From Druceiella hillmani (lineage: Eukaryota > Arthropoda > Insecta > Lepidoptera > Hepialidae), in NCBI GenBank assembly GCA_039881145.1, contig JAYKKI010000127.1, positions 620,001-684,000 of the forward strand: DNA of 64,000 nt, given 5' to 3'. Position numbers and translations under genes: made by a program. Positions 22,704 to 35,202 of this stretch are shown here, piece by piece. Each line of letters opens with the position of its first letter. The stretch's first letter is position 1. The notes under the pieces were generated by a model. That model saw nothing but the letters and a program-made list of their open reading frames with translations, was not told the origin of the DNA and searched no databases.

Positions 22704-24894
22704 AAATGTCAACGGAAATTTTTGAATAAAACAATGCCGACAATATAATTATTGTTAAGTAAAACATGAATAGGATCAAATTTATACAACAACAAAATTA
22801 AAAACAATTAGTAACGATACACTAAGAAGTTAAAATTAAAAGATACTTTTTAATATTGTAGGATAGAAGACACCAAATATTCACACATAATGATATTTAA
22901 TGATTACATCTTGATATAAGCGAACGATAGTAAACTCCGTCATTGCGATTACGGCATAAGAAAATGCCAAATAAATATATCTCACTCTACAGATGCGCTT
23001 AAATGTTCCGCGAGGAGACCACCTAACGGCTACCCATTTTCTAACGCTCTTATTTTACTCCTCATATAACTTCATACCGGGCGCCATATAAGAAAATCGA
23101 TTCTTAAGTAGTAAACTTCAATAAATAAGCAAGCTTTTCCATTTTATGTGGTAATATATACTTTTGTTAGTTTTATATTCATTTACTCAACGCGTAAGCT
23201 TTTTTGTTTATTCTTAATAAATCAGCTTTTAAATATAATAATTTAATAATAATTCATTCTCTTTGATGTAGATACTGCCATTTTATCTATCTTTTACATG
23301 TATTAATTTATTTTTCTAGCTGTATTTCGACAATATCTTGTATTAAATATTCTGAATAAGCATATTTTTGGTTTCTGGCCATCTACAAGAATATAATTGA
23401 ATTTTCTTTTGGAAAAAATATAATTTTTTGTTGGCAGTGAAACAACTTCACTAGTACGATCTATAAAAACTAAATGTTTTCACTCTATCGGCATTTTTTA
23501 AAAATAAATGTATGTACTTTCGATTACAATAAATGTGTATCCTGTATTTACTTTCGTGGGTGGTTTAGAATTGAACGACGGTCATTTTAGGATAACACGA
23601 TATCCAAAGATCCGCATAACATACAAGTGTAAGTGCCGATGTAGGCTTTACTTTATACAGAAATACGACTAGATAGAAAATATTTGTCAACAATACTTAG
23701 TTTTTTTAGAACAAAGTATATAACGCACCTCGTTAAGTAATGGACGAAAATACAATAAATAATATTCAGAAAACTGTAACATATCCTTTTACTGGCATGT
23801 TTATACATGGGCTATATTTTATATTCTCTCTAAATGCAAAGTAGCAACAAGTGTCCACATTAGTATTCATATCACGTAGCACGCCATATTCCATTTTATT
23901 AAAGAGAGAACATTTTTTTATCTATTTCCCTTAAAGTATATGAATTAAAAATGAAGTGGAGTTTAACATTTCATATTGTTTTATTGTTTTTCAAAGCAGT
24001 TTCCCCTATTATCAATACAATTTTGATTGATTCTAACACAACGCCAACATGACAGGACTATTTCATATTAATCTAAACAATCTCAATACTGACACCATAG
24101 TCTTTTAAAAATATTTGCTCTAGAATATGGTGTGTTTTTTTACACAAAACACAGAAATAACAGTAAAGAGAATAAGTAGTCAGTTCACGTTGAAATTTTG
24201 CCTTATTATATGATTTTAGTGTGGTCATCAATTTTAGCGGGGTAAAATATTAACTTGAAATTTTAGGATCAATTTCATAGTAGATACGGATTTACGTACA
24301 AAATTAATTTTTTTAAACTGCATATACCAATTATTTTTCCAATCAATTATTTTTTGTCGATTGATGAATGATTAAATAACAAATCAAAAAAATAAAATGG
24401 CGCAATCATATTGCAACAAATAAAATAAAATCTTCAAATGAAGTGAAAAATTATTTAATTTGCTTTTTTTTGTTAATTAGAGAACTTCCACATGAGAATC
24501 AATGTGCGAAAAACACTGTTTTATAAATGTGTTGCTTTTGATATCAAACTTAACTTTGTCCGCGATGGGGCCAAATTAAGCCATACCTCTCCCTATTCTA
24601 TACAAAAAAACGCGATTACGCCTATCAGTCGTTTCTACTGTTAAATAATTTAAGCACCCAACTACAACACTTTAACGGAAAAGTTATAATAATGTATGAA
24701 ATTTTCGTACAATTTTTTTCATGGGATATCTCGTTCAAACATTCGAAGCAAGTAAGGAATGAATGTATTCCAACAAATTTTAAAATAACTTTCGACTAAA
24801 ACAAGAAAATTAGCTGAGTATCTTATATTTCAAGTGACGACACAAAGGAAGCAACAAAAAAATTAGAGAAAAAAGAAAAAATACAAAGGCTCTA
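22701..24894. other. AT-rich DNA with one less AT-rich patch
   Basis: 22960-23105 is noticeably GC-richer (cgcgaggagaccacctaacg, taccgggcgccata) without open frames or a partner copy; it may be an unrecognised repeat or conserved element. A smaller patch at 23565-23660 is similar. The rest shows nothing. Confidence 0.5.
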
Positions 24895-25152
24895 AACCAT
24901 TTTCAGAAACTGAAATGGAAATGAAATGGACTTATGGCGAAGATTAATAACAAGAAATTGATCAAAAAAGTGACAATCTGAAATGGCCTAAGCAGCTCAA
25001 GCAAAGTATGAAGACCGCTAGGGATGGACAAGTGGAGTTATAAAAAAAGCTGGACAAGACTGTATAGAAATGACTGAAGACGGAAAGACGTAGAAGGGGA
25101 TGGAGGGGTCCTTTATCTTTGAAGAAGGGGTAGTGACATTTAAAACTAAATA
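24895..25152 (+). pseudogene. C-terminal fragment of a non-LTR reverse transcriptase (RTE-like tail)
   Basis: One frame, read through stops, gives QKLKWK, then NGLMAKINNKKLIKKVTI, then GWTSGVIKKAGQDCIEM, and EDGKT before K.ME. This follows the tail of endonuclease-reverse transcriptases: 'lkW.W.GH.aR..d.rW..kv..W', a GRP..RW block, 'D..k.aG..W...a.DR..Wk.leea'. Three of the in-frame stops fall where Trp is expected (TGA twice, TAG once), as single G-to-A changes would produce. The frame otherwise holds for about 80 codons, so this copy decayed mostly by substitution. No upstream reverse-transcriptase domain is present. Confidence 0.6.
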
Positions 25153-25499
25153 ATCCATGAAAAACTTCTAAAGGAACGTGAAATGCAAAATAATACTCCG
25201 TTATTCAATAATATGTTTAGAAATGAAAGGTATTCAAATTTAATTATTTAAATTATTTTTAAATTAAAAAGTGAATTCTTAATAAGGTGTTAAGAAAAGT
25301 AATATTTTTAATAATAACAATACCGTGCCAACAAAAATAAACAAAATCTTAAAGGACATTAAATAAGATTTATGTTGTGCTTCTCGCTTTCTCCTTCTTA
25401 CATGTTGTGCTACATAAAACCATAAATTACCTAATTATTATTTATCCCAAAACTTTCATTAATACACTAGTCTAACTACTGAGCTACTCATTGCTTTAA
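25153..25499. other. AT-rich DNA
   Basis: Nothing recognised. Confidence 0.55.
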
Positions 25500-25690
25500 T
25501 CGTGATGATTATCTGGTCTCTGGGTAGTAACCAAGATGTAATTTCTCGCCTGCCCGACATCAATTACCTGCAGCCTTTAAGTCCGGGGGCTAAATTCCTC
25601 TTACGATTTAATTACCTCCGAACCGAGGCAATTATCCGGTACGATGATAATGATAAATGAGACTGTCGAATATGCCTTGCACCTAGTAAA
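25500..25690. other. Less AT-rich island with AATTA motifs
   Basis: GC close to balanced against a very AT-rich background. It includes ctcgcctgcccgacatcaat, tttaagtccgggggctaaat and the repeated motif aattacc/aattatcc (four AATTA-type cores in about 120 bp). No frame is open. Of the islands in this window it looks most like a conserved developmental enhancer, which is an inference from composition and motif content. Confidence 0.35.
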
Positions 25691-25837
25691 TGTATTCAAA
25701 GATCCTGTATTGTGTGCGAAAAAAATATTAAAAAAAGTTATAGGTGTATACGATTTGTAAAAAAATGTGTCTAATAGAACTATTTGGAAAGCTAAGTACA
25801 AACCCAAAAAAAAGAAGGAAGAAATAAAAAAAAAATA

Positions 25838-25845
<8 letters not shown>

Positions 25846-25883
<38 letters not shown>

Positions 25884-25917
25884 ATACACATATATGTGCG
25901 TGTGTATATGTATATAC
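25846..25917. repeat. Compound microsatellite (TA)n-(TG)n
   Basis: A-rich tract, then TA, TG and mixed TA/TG. The 117- and 63-codon minus-strand frames across it are translations of this repeat. Confidence 0.95.
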
Positions 25918-28010
25918 AAATAGTTTTGAAAATAACTTTACTGTAATATTGCAATCTACGTAGATCTGGAGGATTTCCAGAAATTCTAAAGATTACATCA
26001 GTTTTTCAAAAAATTAGTTTTTCGTTGCTTTTTTATCAGTATTTACCTTCATAGAAAGATATTCGATAGATTTTATAGAAATATTTGGTGGAGAGATTGG
26101 TCCAACGATAAAAATGTAATGTTTTATTTATACTGCTGTGCCAGCATTAGCTATTCATAGACCTTTGATCTTTGGAAAATATTATTCACTCTATGGTTAA
26201 TACAAATGGGGCATCCAATATAATTATAAAAGTAATTTTTTTCGAGTGAGTTTCATATTAAAATTTTGAGTTATTTTATGAAATTTTTTTTAGTTAACCG
26301 ATTGCAATGAAATTAAGTTTTTATGTTACCCCTAATTCCACGAAACCCAATAGGCAAAACGTTATAAAATCCTTTAGTGATTCGTATTAAATGCACAAAC
26401 AAACAAAAAGACTCCAAGGGTAAAGAGATAAAAATTCCAAAAATAATTTTATTCTTTTCCGTTAATTTTATTATTATTCCCTAAATTATATTTAAGTAAG
26501 TCATATCTTCAATATACGGACAACTCGTTTCTTTTGTTTTATATGTATAGTGTTTTGCTAATGCAATATAATTGAGTGGATTTACCTATGTGATTAGCTA
26601 TGATTGAGTGAACCGATTGTTCCGAGATAAAAATTATTTATTTCTTTCAATTATCTACTACGTGTACTCCATTTAAGGTGACTCTGTTTTTTTTACATAA
26701 TGCGTGCAGAAACAAATACAAAAACAAACTAAAAAACAAACACTTCAAAAATACGTTTAATACTTACTTTTTTTCATCACCCTAATAATATTATTTGAAA
26801 ACCTTATAACATGCAAAGTTTACAGTTTTATTATATATCCAAATGTATATGAAATTAGACTAATATTGCTATGTCCTATAGATTAATATATTATGTGTAT
26901 ATAACATTTCGTTTATAATTTTAAGTCCATAAACAACCGCTGATATATGACGCTATGTTATAGTCATCTAACAGTCAATCGTATAATTATTTCTATAATA
27001 TTATCATTGGTGCTCATTAAAATTAATGCTGAAATATGAATTAAAAAATACATGTAAAGATAAGTATTTAGGTTTATGTAAATGGACTATAATTTTTATA
27101 AAAGTTGCTGTTTTTTTTTAATTTGAACAGCAAACAATTCAGTGATTGAAAATTAGGAAAGAGGGAAAAATTAAACACGTTTTGTAACTTCTTTATAAAC
27201 GATAATGTAATATATTTTTAATATATCAAAAATATTTAAGAAGAAATAAAAATAGGAACAAAATTCTAACAAGGTACATTGTAAATGTTTGGAAACGGTT
27301 ATAAGTTGTTGTTGCCATTGCTCAAATTGATTGAAAATTAACTGTTAATTGACATTAATGTTCGTTCGTCGTTGGCTGAATTAATATTTTGTACGCTCTT
27401 TCTGAGTGTCACGTGGCTTTTTAGTTGACTATAACAGAGGAAGGGTTATGAATTTCAGAGGCCATATATCTATGATTCCTTCGTTTTAAGTTATTTTTTT
27501 CGTAGTCGAATTTAAGTGTCTCCTCTTATTAAAACGAGCACGCCGCACCTGAGAGTTTCATTGGTTAGTGTGGTATCTGGGTATGAAAAATACAACGAGT
27601 GTACCTCGTTTCTTCAGTTTCTTTCGTTTTGCTAGTTCAGAAAATTTAGTAAAAATTTTATTTAAAAATGATTATGAAAAATAAGCTGATATTTTTGTAA
27701 AATAATAATATGTTTTCATTTGTCATCTTGAAGATTTAAATTAAACTTTTAAGAGCTTATTTTTTCGTTCTCCTTATTTAAATCTTGTAGCACCCGAACC
27801 CTATACATTATATGAACTTTTGCATGTTTCCTTTGATAAAGATTTTATTTGAAGTTACGTCCTGAAATAATACAATTTTTGAGTAAGTTACTGCAAATGA
27901 TCTTTATATCTTATTAAAAGACTTTTGAGTTAAATTTTTATCATAATACTTTTATGTAAATAATTGTTTCACATATATTATACAAATAACGTATTACCTG
28001 TGTAATTCAT
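25918..28010. other. AT-rich DNA
   Basis: No gene seen. 27430-27480 (cagaggaagggttatgaatt, tcagaggccatat) resembles the start of the diverged tandem array at 55318 and may be a stray unit. 27530-27620 is less AT-rich without frames. Confidence 0.5.
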
Positions 28011-28550
28011 TTGTTCATGCATACGTCGTTCGCAAAAAAAGAATTTTCAATTTGCGTGCATTTCCAGATCCTTGATGAAACTCGTAAGCTAGTTAAACGC
28101 GGTGTGCTTGTGCGCTCTGAATGTGAAGATACCATTAACGCGTGGATAAATTTGCTAGAATTTTCAACTCTGCAGATAATTTTAGTAAACAAAGATCTGT
28201 TGATTAACCAACAACTTGTGACTATCTTCTATTTATGTCGCACAAAATTAATCGCGAAAAAAGTTTTCCGAATAGCAAACACGACCATTATTCTTCTAAT
28301 TGAGCGTGATTTCTTATTGTACTTGCAGCGGTTTACTTTCATTTTCAAACACTCAAACACACACACACACACACGCGCGCGCCTCACGCACGCATGTACA
28401 CGCGCAGGCACTCAAACACGTACGCACGCACGCCCACACGCACACACACAAGGGGATAACAAGGGGGTAGTTTCGATGAAAGTAAACAATCAGCGCTGTA
28501 TTCTGTCAAATTACTGGACGAAAATATATATGCCCCAACTATGTTCGTAG
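28011..28550 (+). other. Unrecognised 179-codon open frame, probably not a gene
   Basis: This is the longest frame in the window outside retroelements. Residues 1-55 (for example LVKRGVLVRSECED, WINLLEF) have fairly normal composition, but about residues 113-145 are HTHTRAR-type translation of the CA/CG repeat at 28359-28451. No signal peptide, membrane segment or family motif was found, and a 61-codon frame runs on the opposite strand over the same DNA. I consider a chance frame more likely than a gene. Confidence 0.15.
28359..28451. repeat. CA/CG-rich low-complexity tract
   Basis: Alternating purine-pyrimidine sequence (acacacacgcgcgcgcctca, then acgcacgcacgcccacacgc). Such tracts favour the left-handed Z form. 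Confidence 0.93.
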
Positions 28551-28551
28551 A

Positions 28552-30124
28552 GGTTTATAATATGCGGACCAATTTCAACAGCATTACTTGACTTAGGTAT
28601 AATTTTATTGGAGCTGGAATCAAGCAGTATTAAAATATGATTACTCGTGAATTTGCTTAAGTATGTAAAATTTGATTGCTAACTAAAATTTATTTTAATC
28701 CTAGTTCATAAATAAACATTTATGCAGTGTTGTTATACAAGTTTGTTCTGAAAATTTGGAAGTACCTCAGTTGAAGTCGTAATATTAAAACCTCAAACTT
28801 TTCGTGTAAACTTTTTCTTTGCTAAGTGCAGCCTGTGGACTAATATATTAGTTTCCTTTATACTCTTAAAGCCCCTTACTAAGACACAATGTAGTCAATA
28901 TTTTGAAAAGTTGGTTAAGTTAATTTAAATTGAATATTAAGACCCAAGTTTTCAAGAAGCTTTAAATGAAGTATGTAACGTAATGTTAGAGTAATTAAGA
29001 CCAAGTACTTAAGTAAGTTTGCAAAAACTTTAAAGTCTTAGTAAATCTGCATATATTTTATCGTATATATTTTCTCTTTTAAGTCAAAATTTGGTGGTTG
29101 AAGAAAATTTATGTTTAAAGACAACTGGCCCGTAGTTAATAGTCGACGTATTAGTTTCCTCTTTTCGTTGCAGTTTTGACCATACCCCAATACGGTAGTA
29201 AATTATAATCCAATCGGCTTTAGGAATTGATCAGATCACCGTTTTGCAAAATTTTCTCCTTTCGTTTTTCTGTGTTCTTCATTACAACTTTTACCATATT
29301 TTGTGAATATTTATCATTAGGATATATATTTTTAAGTAAATGTTAAATTGAAAAACTGCGTTTAAACCATGGGAATATTAAAATATGATAATGTCGCCAT
29401 TAATTCCTGTGAAAAACAACAACTTTTTTAATTAAAATAATTATAACCGGATTTATTTTAGATATATTTAAATCAGTAGGGGACATAAGAAATCAAATAT
29501 CCTTCAGCGTGCCGTAATTACGCAGAGTAAAAATGTTTTCACCCAGGACCAACAATATATCAAAAAAGCTGTTCAAAAGTTTTGTTTCTTGCGGATCAGT
29601 GGTAATTTATAATACAACGTGTTATGTGCATATATTTTTTTTAACTTCCCTTTTAAAGGATAGGTCAACAAGCTTCGTATAAACTCTTTTATGAAAATAT
29701 TTTTGAAATATGACAGATACAGAAAATGCGAATATTTGGGAGCCATCATAGCCAAACTATAATAGTAAGACTAAATAAAAACCAACCAAAGAAAAATCTG
29801 CTTCATGAATTTAAAATTATCGCTACAGTTGCCCTACAACTTTGCGTAGGCTTCTAAAATTTTTTTGATAATTTTGGGTAGTAGTTACAAAATAAGACAT
29901 TGGTAAAATGTGTTTAGCATACTTTAGTACATTTAAGAAGATATACCGTATAAATTTGTGAATGAAATATTTCTGGGACTTATATTTTTTCAAGCAATGT
30001 GTACGGATGCTTTCATAATATATAAGGAATTTAAAAATTGGTTTTCCAAAACTTGATTTTCCCCTTAAAATTTCTGCATAAATATTTATGAGTGTTACCT
30101 ACGCGGATATATGAGGATTTGTTA
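28552..30124. other. AT-rich DNA
   Basis: Nothing recognised. 29110-29250 is somewhat less AT-rich with no open frame. Confidence 0.5.
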
Positions 30125-30252
30125 AAATGTCAAATTTCAAGTTTATGTGTCAGGAGATTTTTGGAAAAAAATGGATGTGATAAATGGACCGTACCTGAAT
30201 AAAATTATAAGAGTCCGTTTTTCCCTTTGAGATAGGAAACCCTAAAAATAAC
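30125..30252. repeat. Interspersed repeat, insect-wide type, copy 2
   Basis: The phrases caaatttcaagtttatgtgt, tggaaaaaaatggatgtgat, ataagagtccgtttttccct, ttgagataggaaaccctaaa follow the same order as 9888-10005 and match the remembered family end (ATAAGGGTTCCGTTTTTCCCTTTGAGGTACGGAACCCTAAAA) more closely than copy 1 does. Confidence 0.6.
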
Positions 30253-31490
30253 TGATATAAATTAAAATTCTTCAAAAATGCCACTAAACCTATAAATGTC
30301 AACTGGCACATTAAGTCCTACTGACTTATTGGAATCTTTATTCATTAAGTCAAGAGTGCATTGAAAGACTGGATGATCGTCTCAAAGATCATAATAGCTT
30401 ATTGTTCTTATCATTTCCAACTCATCATGTACTTAGCGTTCACGTAAATAAGAGACAATTTCTAGTATATTATTTTAATACCTGTAACAAATCTATAAAA
30501 TATCAATTTGTATTTGATTCAACGAAATATTCATTATTTATTACTGTAACCCTCGTACCAATAGATCATATGGTGCCTATAGATCATATGTAAATCCTGT
30601 TGCCTGACGCCAATATTTTAATAATTTTCATCCTATACCTTAATTTTTGTAAAGTTTAGGATCTAAATGTATATAAATGTATTTTTTTTCATTATCATGT
30701 TTCGCCACAGGCATTTTTCCAAAAGTTTTTACGTGATACCAACGCAGGGCCTTAAAACAGACGGCATAACATTGAGGAAAAACTTACCTTAAAATAAATT
30801 TTATGTCAATAAACCAATTAAATTTTTTGGTAGATATTACGACCAAAAGGAAATAAATGCATTTAATAACTGAATATAACCAGAGGCTAATTTAAGATAA
30901 GGTTAAATTTTCATATATAGTTGGTGGAAGAGGAGTATGTTGTATTAGTGTCTTCTTACGCAATTAACGCTAAATTTTTTTAATCGGCTTCTCGTATATG
31001 GGATTAGATAAATTAGAAATGTACATCGACATTTCCTTTGTTATCTTCATCAGGTTTTTTTGTCAGAAAACGTGTACAGTAAAGAGTAGTGGTATTTCTG
31101 TTTTATTCGAAATTGATTTATTTACAAAATATAAATAAGGTAAGTTTTTTGGTTTTCAGTTCATTAGTTTTTTTAGTTTTGTAAATTATTTTCAAACTCT
31201 CCCTTTATATACTATTCGACAATTTCATTTAAAAGCTTTCATTATTTCATTTATTCATAAATTTATAAAACTCTCTCTGAAAAAGGTGATTAAGTTTATT
31301 AAGGTTCTCTGCAAAAATGAACAAAACAGTTTCAGTAAGTATTTATGTATAATATCCGATAATCAATGTAATGTAGATATGAAGTAATTTTGAAGTTACA
31401 AACTTACATTAAAGCAGCATATTTTATGTATGTAGTTGAAAATAAGGCAAAACTTCTGAATATTTGGTTCTGCTCCAAAATTATACATGC
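30253..31490. other. AT-rich DNA
   Basis: A short direct repeat (tagatcatatggtgcc / tagatcatatg, 30562-30590) and a less AT-rich phrase at 30715-30765. No gene recognised. Confidence 0.5.
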
Positions 31491-31630
31491 AACGTTCACT
31501 AAAATTCTTTGTTTCTCTCTTTCGCTCTCTCTTATTTTAGCAATTGCCACATCTACATGCAACTTTTACTTAAATTATTTCTTTCGCTCCCTCTCTTCTT
31601 TTAGCCCTTGCCTCATTACCGAGGGCCGTA
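31491..31630. repeat. Tandem duplication with twin pyrimidine-tract/AG motifs
   Basis: Two units of about 70 bp (31491-31560 and 31561-31630) each run aac.tt.act.aaatt, then a C/T-rich tract, then ttttag (ending 31540 and 31604), then c..ttgcc.cat. Each half looks like an intron end. The units are clearly related but diverged. Confidence 0.7.
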
Positions 31631-31979
31631 ACTCCTTGCATTGCCAATAAATTTTTCACATCTCTCTCAGTCAAAAGCTCGAAGCAATGCCACCCTCATT
31701 AGAATAGCCAATTTTTTGGACACCTGATCAGTTATTATGTTTTACGCTTTACATATTCACCATGAATAATCTATTGTAATGAATAATCGTTTGTTTATAA
31801 TCTATTGTATTGAGTCTCTAGTCTTCTTTCCTTTATGGGATTCAGATTTAGCTTGGGTTACTTGTTAACTTGGAAACGATCTAAGACGGCTGTTAGTAAT
31901 TTATTGTGGAATTTTACTTAAGTATAAAATTAAGGCAATTTTTCTATATTTATTGCAGATTCATACCGACCTCTTTTAT
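31631..31979. other. AT-rich DNA
   Basis: Nothing recognised; a weak continuation (ttgcattgcc) of the preceding duplication may lie at 31636. Confidence 0.5.
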
Positions 31980-32182
31980 CAAATTAAATCCCCCCTTCAG
32001 ACCAATACTCCCTGTATTGTGTGGAACTGGGTGGAACTTAAAAGCCATTCTCAGATTTTTCGAATAGCAATGCAGATCTTATGATATATTGCGAGACATA
32101 AATGTCTAAGAGCCTTCGACATTTCTGCTGTAATGTGATCTGATTCATTTCATTTCAGTTTCCTAACAGCGTCATTAACCTC
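31980..32182 (-). pseudogene. Reverse-transcriptase finger-domain fragment (non-LTR, RTE-like)
   Basis: On the minus strand a single frame with three stops reads EVNDAVRKLK, HITAEMSKALRHLCLAIYHK, ICIAIRKI, EWLLSS and ends RGDLI. This matches the region just before the palm of non-LTR reverse transcriptases: 'Ev..Ai..lK.gKspG.D.i.aEmlKa.g......l..i....w....P.eW..s.....KKGD'. The gK.pG.D core is replaced and short by a few residues. It is an isolated piece: neither the endonuclease nor the catalytic motifs are adjacent. Confidence 0.55.
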
Positions 32183-32638
32183 GGAAAAATGTTACTCCAG
32201 TTCAAGTTTTATCTACAACATTTTTAATCATAAGGCATGAAATATTATTTCTATTTTATATGAAATTAATTACTTAATTACATTAATTTTTAATAATTTA
32301 TTTAAATTTACGTAGAAGGCGAGTAAGCAAAATAAACTTTGTTTTATTTAATATCGACGCTGAAAAAATTATTCTTTTTATTTTAAGATATTCGGCATCA
32401 CTTAGTCGATTTCCGTTAGGATGTCAGTCACCAGTTATAACTTAAAAAATATAAGAATTGTCAAACTCGTTACATATTTCAATATTAATGGAAACTAAAA
32501 CTTTTTAAGTAAAATTAAATATTCTTAACTGTATTTTATTATTAAAATAAAATGGATTCTACTTCTTTATTTGAATATTAAATGTTTGAAGTGTATTTCT
32601 TCAAATCTAGTACTGACTTAGAATTAAAAGGACGAGAA
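32183..32638. other. AT-rich DNA
   Basis: Nothing recognised. Confidence 0.55.
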
Positions 32639-32703
32639 TATAATTAGAAATTATATCGACATTATAATGCTATATAATTAGAAATTATATCGACATTATA
32701 ATG
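32639..32703. repeat. Direct repeat, 31 bp twice, period 34
   Basis: tataattagaaattatatcg followed by acattataatg occurs at 32639 and 32673 without visible differences. A very recent local duplication. Confidence 0.95.
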
Positions 32704-34010
32704 GCACTGAATAGTCTTTTAAATTTCAATTATTTTGTCACTAAACCCGTTTACACGTCCTCTAATAACGGTTTTTTGTTCTTCGTAAGGAAGAGTAATT
32801 TTACTAAATTTAAATGCTGCGTTCTATAGGTATTTATAATTTTATAAAGATTTGCATAATCTGGTAGGCATAATCATAAAGTGACTAAGCTATTTTATTA
32901 TTTAATAAGCAAATAAAGAATTCTCAAAAAATACTTCCAAATTTATAACATTAGCTGTGCTCGTGACTTTACTTAAGTAGAATCATTTTAAATATATTTT
33001 TCTTCCATTGCAGTGTTTATAATAGATATTCTGTAACCTTTTTCATGTAAGAGATAGTCTGTAAACTATGAATTTTAAATACAAGAAAAATGTTTGGCAG
33101 TCATCAGCGCAAACAAGAACATAAAAAACCTATTCTGTTTCCATATTAGCATAGATCAGTAATTTTATACAAAATATTTTCTGATATTTTGAAATTCAGA
33201 AAGAAATACAACTTTTTAAGTGTTGCTGTTTTGGAAATAAACTTCGAAGAATTTCTTAGATGAGCTCCTGCATCATTATCTTTTTGTTACACGAAAAACA
33301 AAAAAAAATAGCGCTTCAACCAAGAAGCTTACATTATATGCCAAATCTAGGTAAAAAGCCTTTTTTTCGACCTATATATGGGCTAAGGTCCAAAATAATT
33401 TGATCCATAATTTGAAATGTGTTTATATTACCTACAAATTTGAAAGCTGATTCCATTTCCAAGCCCATATTCTTTTCGAGCGTCTTACATATGAATGAAT
33501 GAATAGCGTCATGACAATAGTGGAGTTTGCTTCGTATATTTTGGATATGGAACCTTAAAAGCGGGGAGAATTTCTGAATGGACATGGTGTGGTCTAAAAT
33601 ATTATAGCGGTCTTGGAACAATAGTTTCACGAAAAATTTCAGCTAAGTAGACAGCATTGTATTTGAAAGTTAGCGATTCCACAGATTAGTACTAGTATAC
33701 TGTGGGGAATAAAAAAAATGTTTCTTTAATTTTCATTTTTCTACTAAGAAGTAGTTCAGCGATGAAGACGCACTGGAGAATTTGATTGGAACACGGTCGA
33801 GCGGCGATACTTTGATTAATGAATGTGTCAGACAGCTTGTTTACTCGTATTTTCATCAATTTTGTTTCCTTTTGCCATTTGTGGTCCTTGGCAAGATCGT
33901 ATTCAATTCATTTATTCAGGCGAGTAAAGTGCACTCTTGTGATTGGTTTTTCGATTGTATAAGTGATTGATTTTCTCTAATGAATTAATTGAAATAATAC
34001 TATTTATCTC

Positions 34011-34013
<3 letters not shown>
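32704..34013. other. AT-rich DNA with one unrecognised 98-codon frame
   Basis: The minus-strand frame 33334-33630 (98 codons, ending IGRKKGFLPRFGI) is not low-complexity, and its DNA is less AT-rich than the surroundings. No domain was recognised, and it could be a relic of a mobile element. 33735-33965 is also less AT-rich, with a 62-codon plus-strand frame of no known family. Confidence 0.3.

Positions 34014-34057
<44 letters not shown>
34014..34057. repeat. (TA)n microsatellite
   Basis: TA run followed by a short GT-rich stretch to about 34085. Confidence 0.96.
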
Positions 34058-34064
<7 letters not shown>

Positions 34065-34798
34065 GTGTGTGGTGTGTGAGTGTGTACCAATAATTGTAAA
34101 ATTAAGCGAATAGTTATGAATATGCAGATATAATTGCTTTCAAACCTTAACAAATTTTTTGCACTTTACAAAATTACTAACATTATCAAAAATATCCAGC
34201 ATTATTATTGTACATCGACTTACAGTCTCTCTATCTGATTGTCACTCAGATGTTTACACAACTCGTTATATCGAACTGATAATTGAACCTGCTGAGATTG
34301 GTTGATTTTTGTAGATTAAAATGAATGATACATAAGATCAAAGTTACGATATCTGTGTCAGATTTAAGGACATTAATAGCGTTGACTTTCCTTAGATATG
34401 TGCTTTGTCAAAAATTCGTGGTATAAATTATGGAACGAAAAATAAAAAACCTAGTTCTGCCAAAGATTAAAAGAAAAACAAGTAATGATACGTCCCATTA
34501 TATATTATTAATTATGGTTACGTTTTGTATTTCTAACATGACGACAGTAGGGTTACGGCCAAATCTGCGGTCAACTGACTAAATTAATAACGTCTTTCTA
34601 TTGAGGGAAGTACGTGATAAAAATCCACTGTTATTCATATCATATTAAACATCGTATACCGTTCCATAAAACACTGGAATTAATTAAGTTCATTAGTTTC
34701 TGTTAGTAAAAATATATTTTCAAAATATTGTTTGTTATAAATAAACTACAGCTTACGAAATGGTTTTATCAAGTACAAGATATACCATAGAATTCCAG
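34058..34798. other. AT-rich DNA
   Basis: Nothing recognised; the left edge is the GT-rich tail of the preceding microsatellite. Confidence 0.55.
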
Positions 34799-35202
34799 AG
34801 ACCGTGATCAAACTTGAATAATATTCTATTAAGACACGATTAAGGGTCACTTAAATTTGCTCTTTAGAAAACCATGGTTAAATTATGGTGCTGGATGGGC
34901 AGGAACTCTTCACTGATAAGGAATAAACTTGTAAAATCAGAACTCGTTTCATTGTGACTGAAGCAAAAACATAACAAAGTTAATAGGTAGGTAGATAAGT
35001 AGAAATTGTAGATATAAATAAATGTTAGTAGTGATTAACATTATTATACAGGTTGGTAGATATGTAAGTATGTACAGATATTTAGCAACTAGAATACTAG
35101 TAGGCAGCATATACGCTTAAAGCACAGGCTACGGTCAAGCCAAAGAACTTATGTGATTTATATGTCAGTCTATCTGGATGTATATAGTACGGATGTACGT
35201 GA
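34799..35202 (+). repeat. Long inverted repeat, left arm
   Basis: The arm starts accgtgatcaaa and ends tatatagtacggatgtacgt. Its reverse complement is found at 35999-36424 at about nine matches in ten, including an exact run of 50 bases around 35036-35085. The spacer is about 800 bp. Confidence 0.93.

Noticed and set aside
25601..25954. 117-codon minus-strand frame
   Set aside because: Mostly translated microsatellite and poly-A; the remainder overlaps the less AT-rich island and has no domain.
33334..33630. 98-codon minus-strand frame ending RKKGFLPRFGI, considered as a relic of an envelope-like gene
   Set aside because: A basic cluster followed by hydrophobic residues is the only similarity; no cysteine pattern, no membrane segment and no neighbouring element genes.
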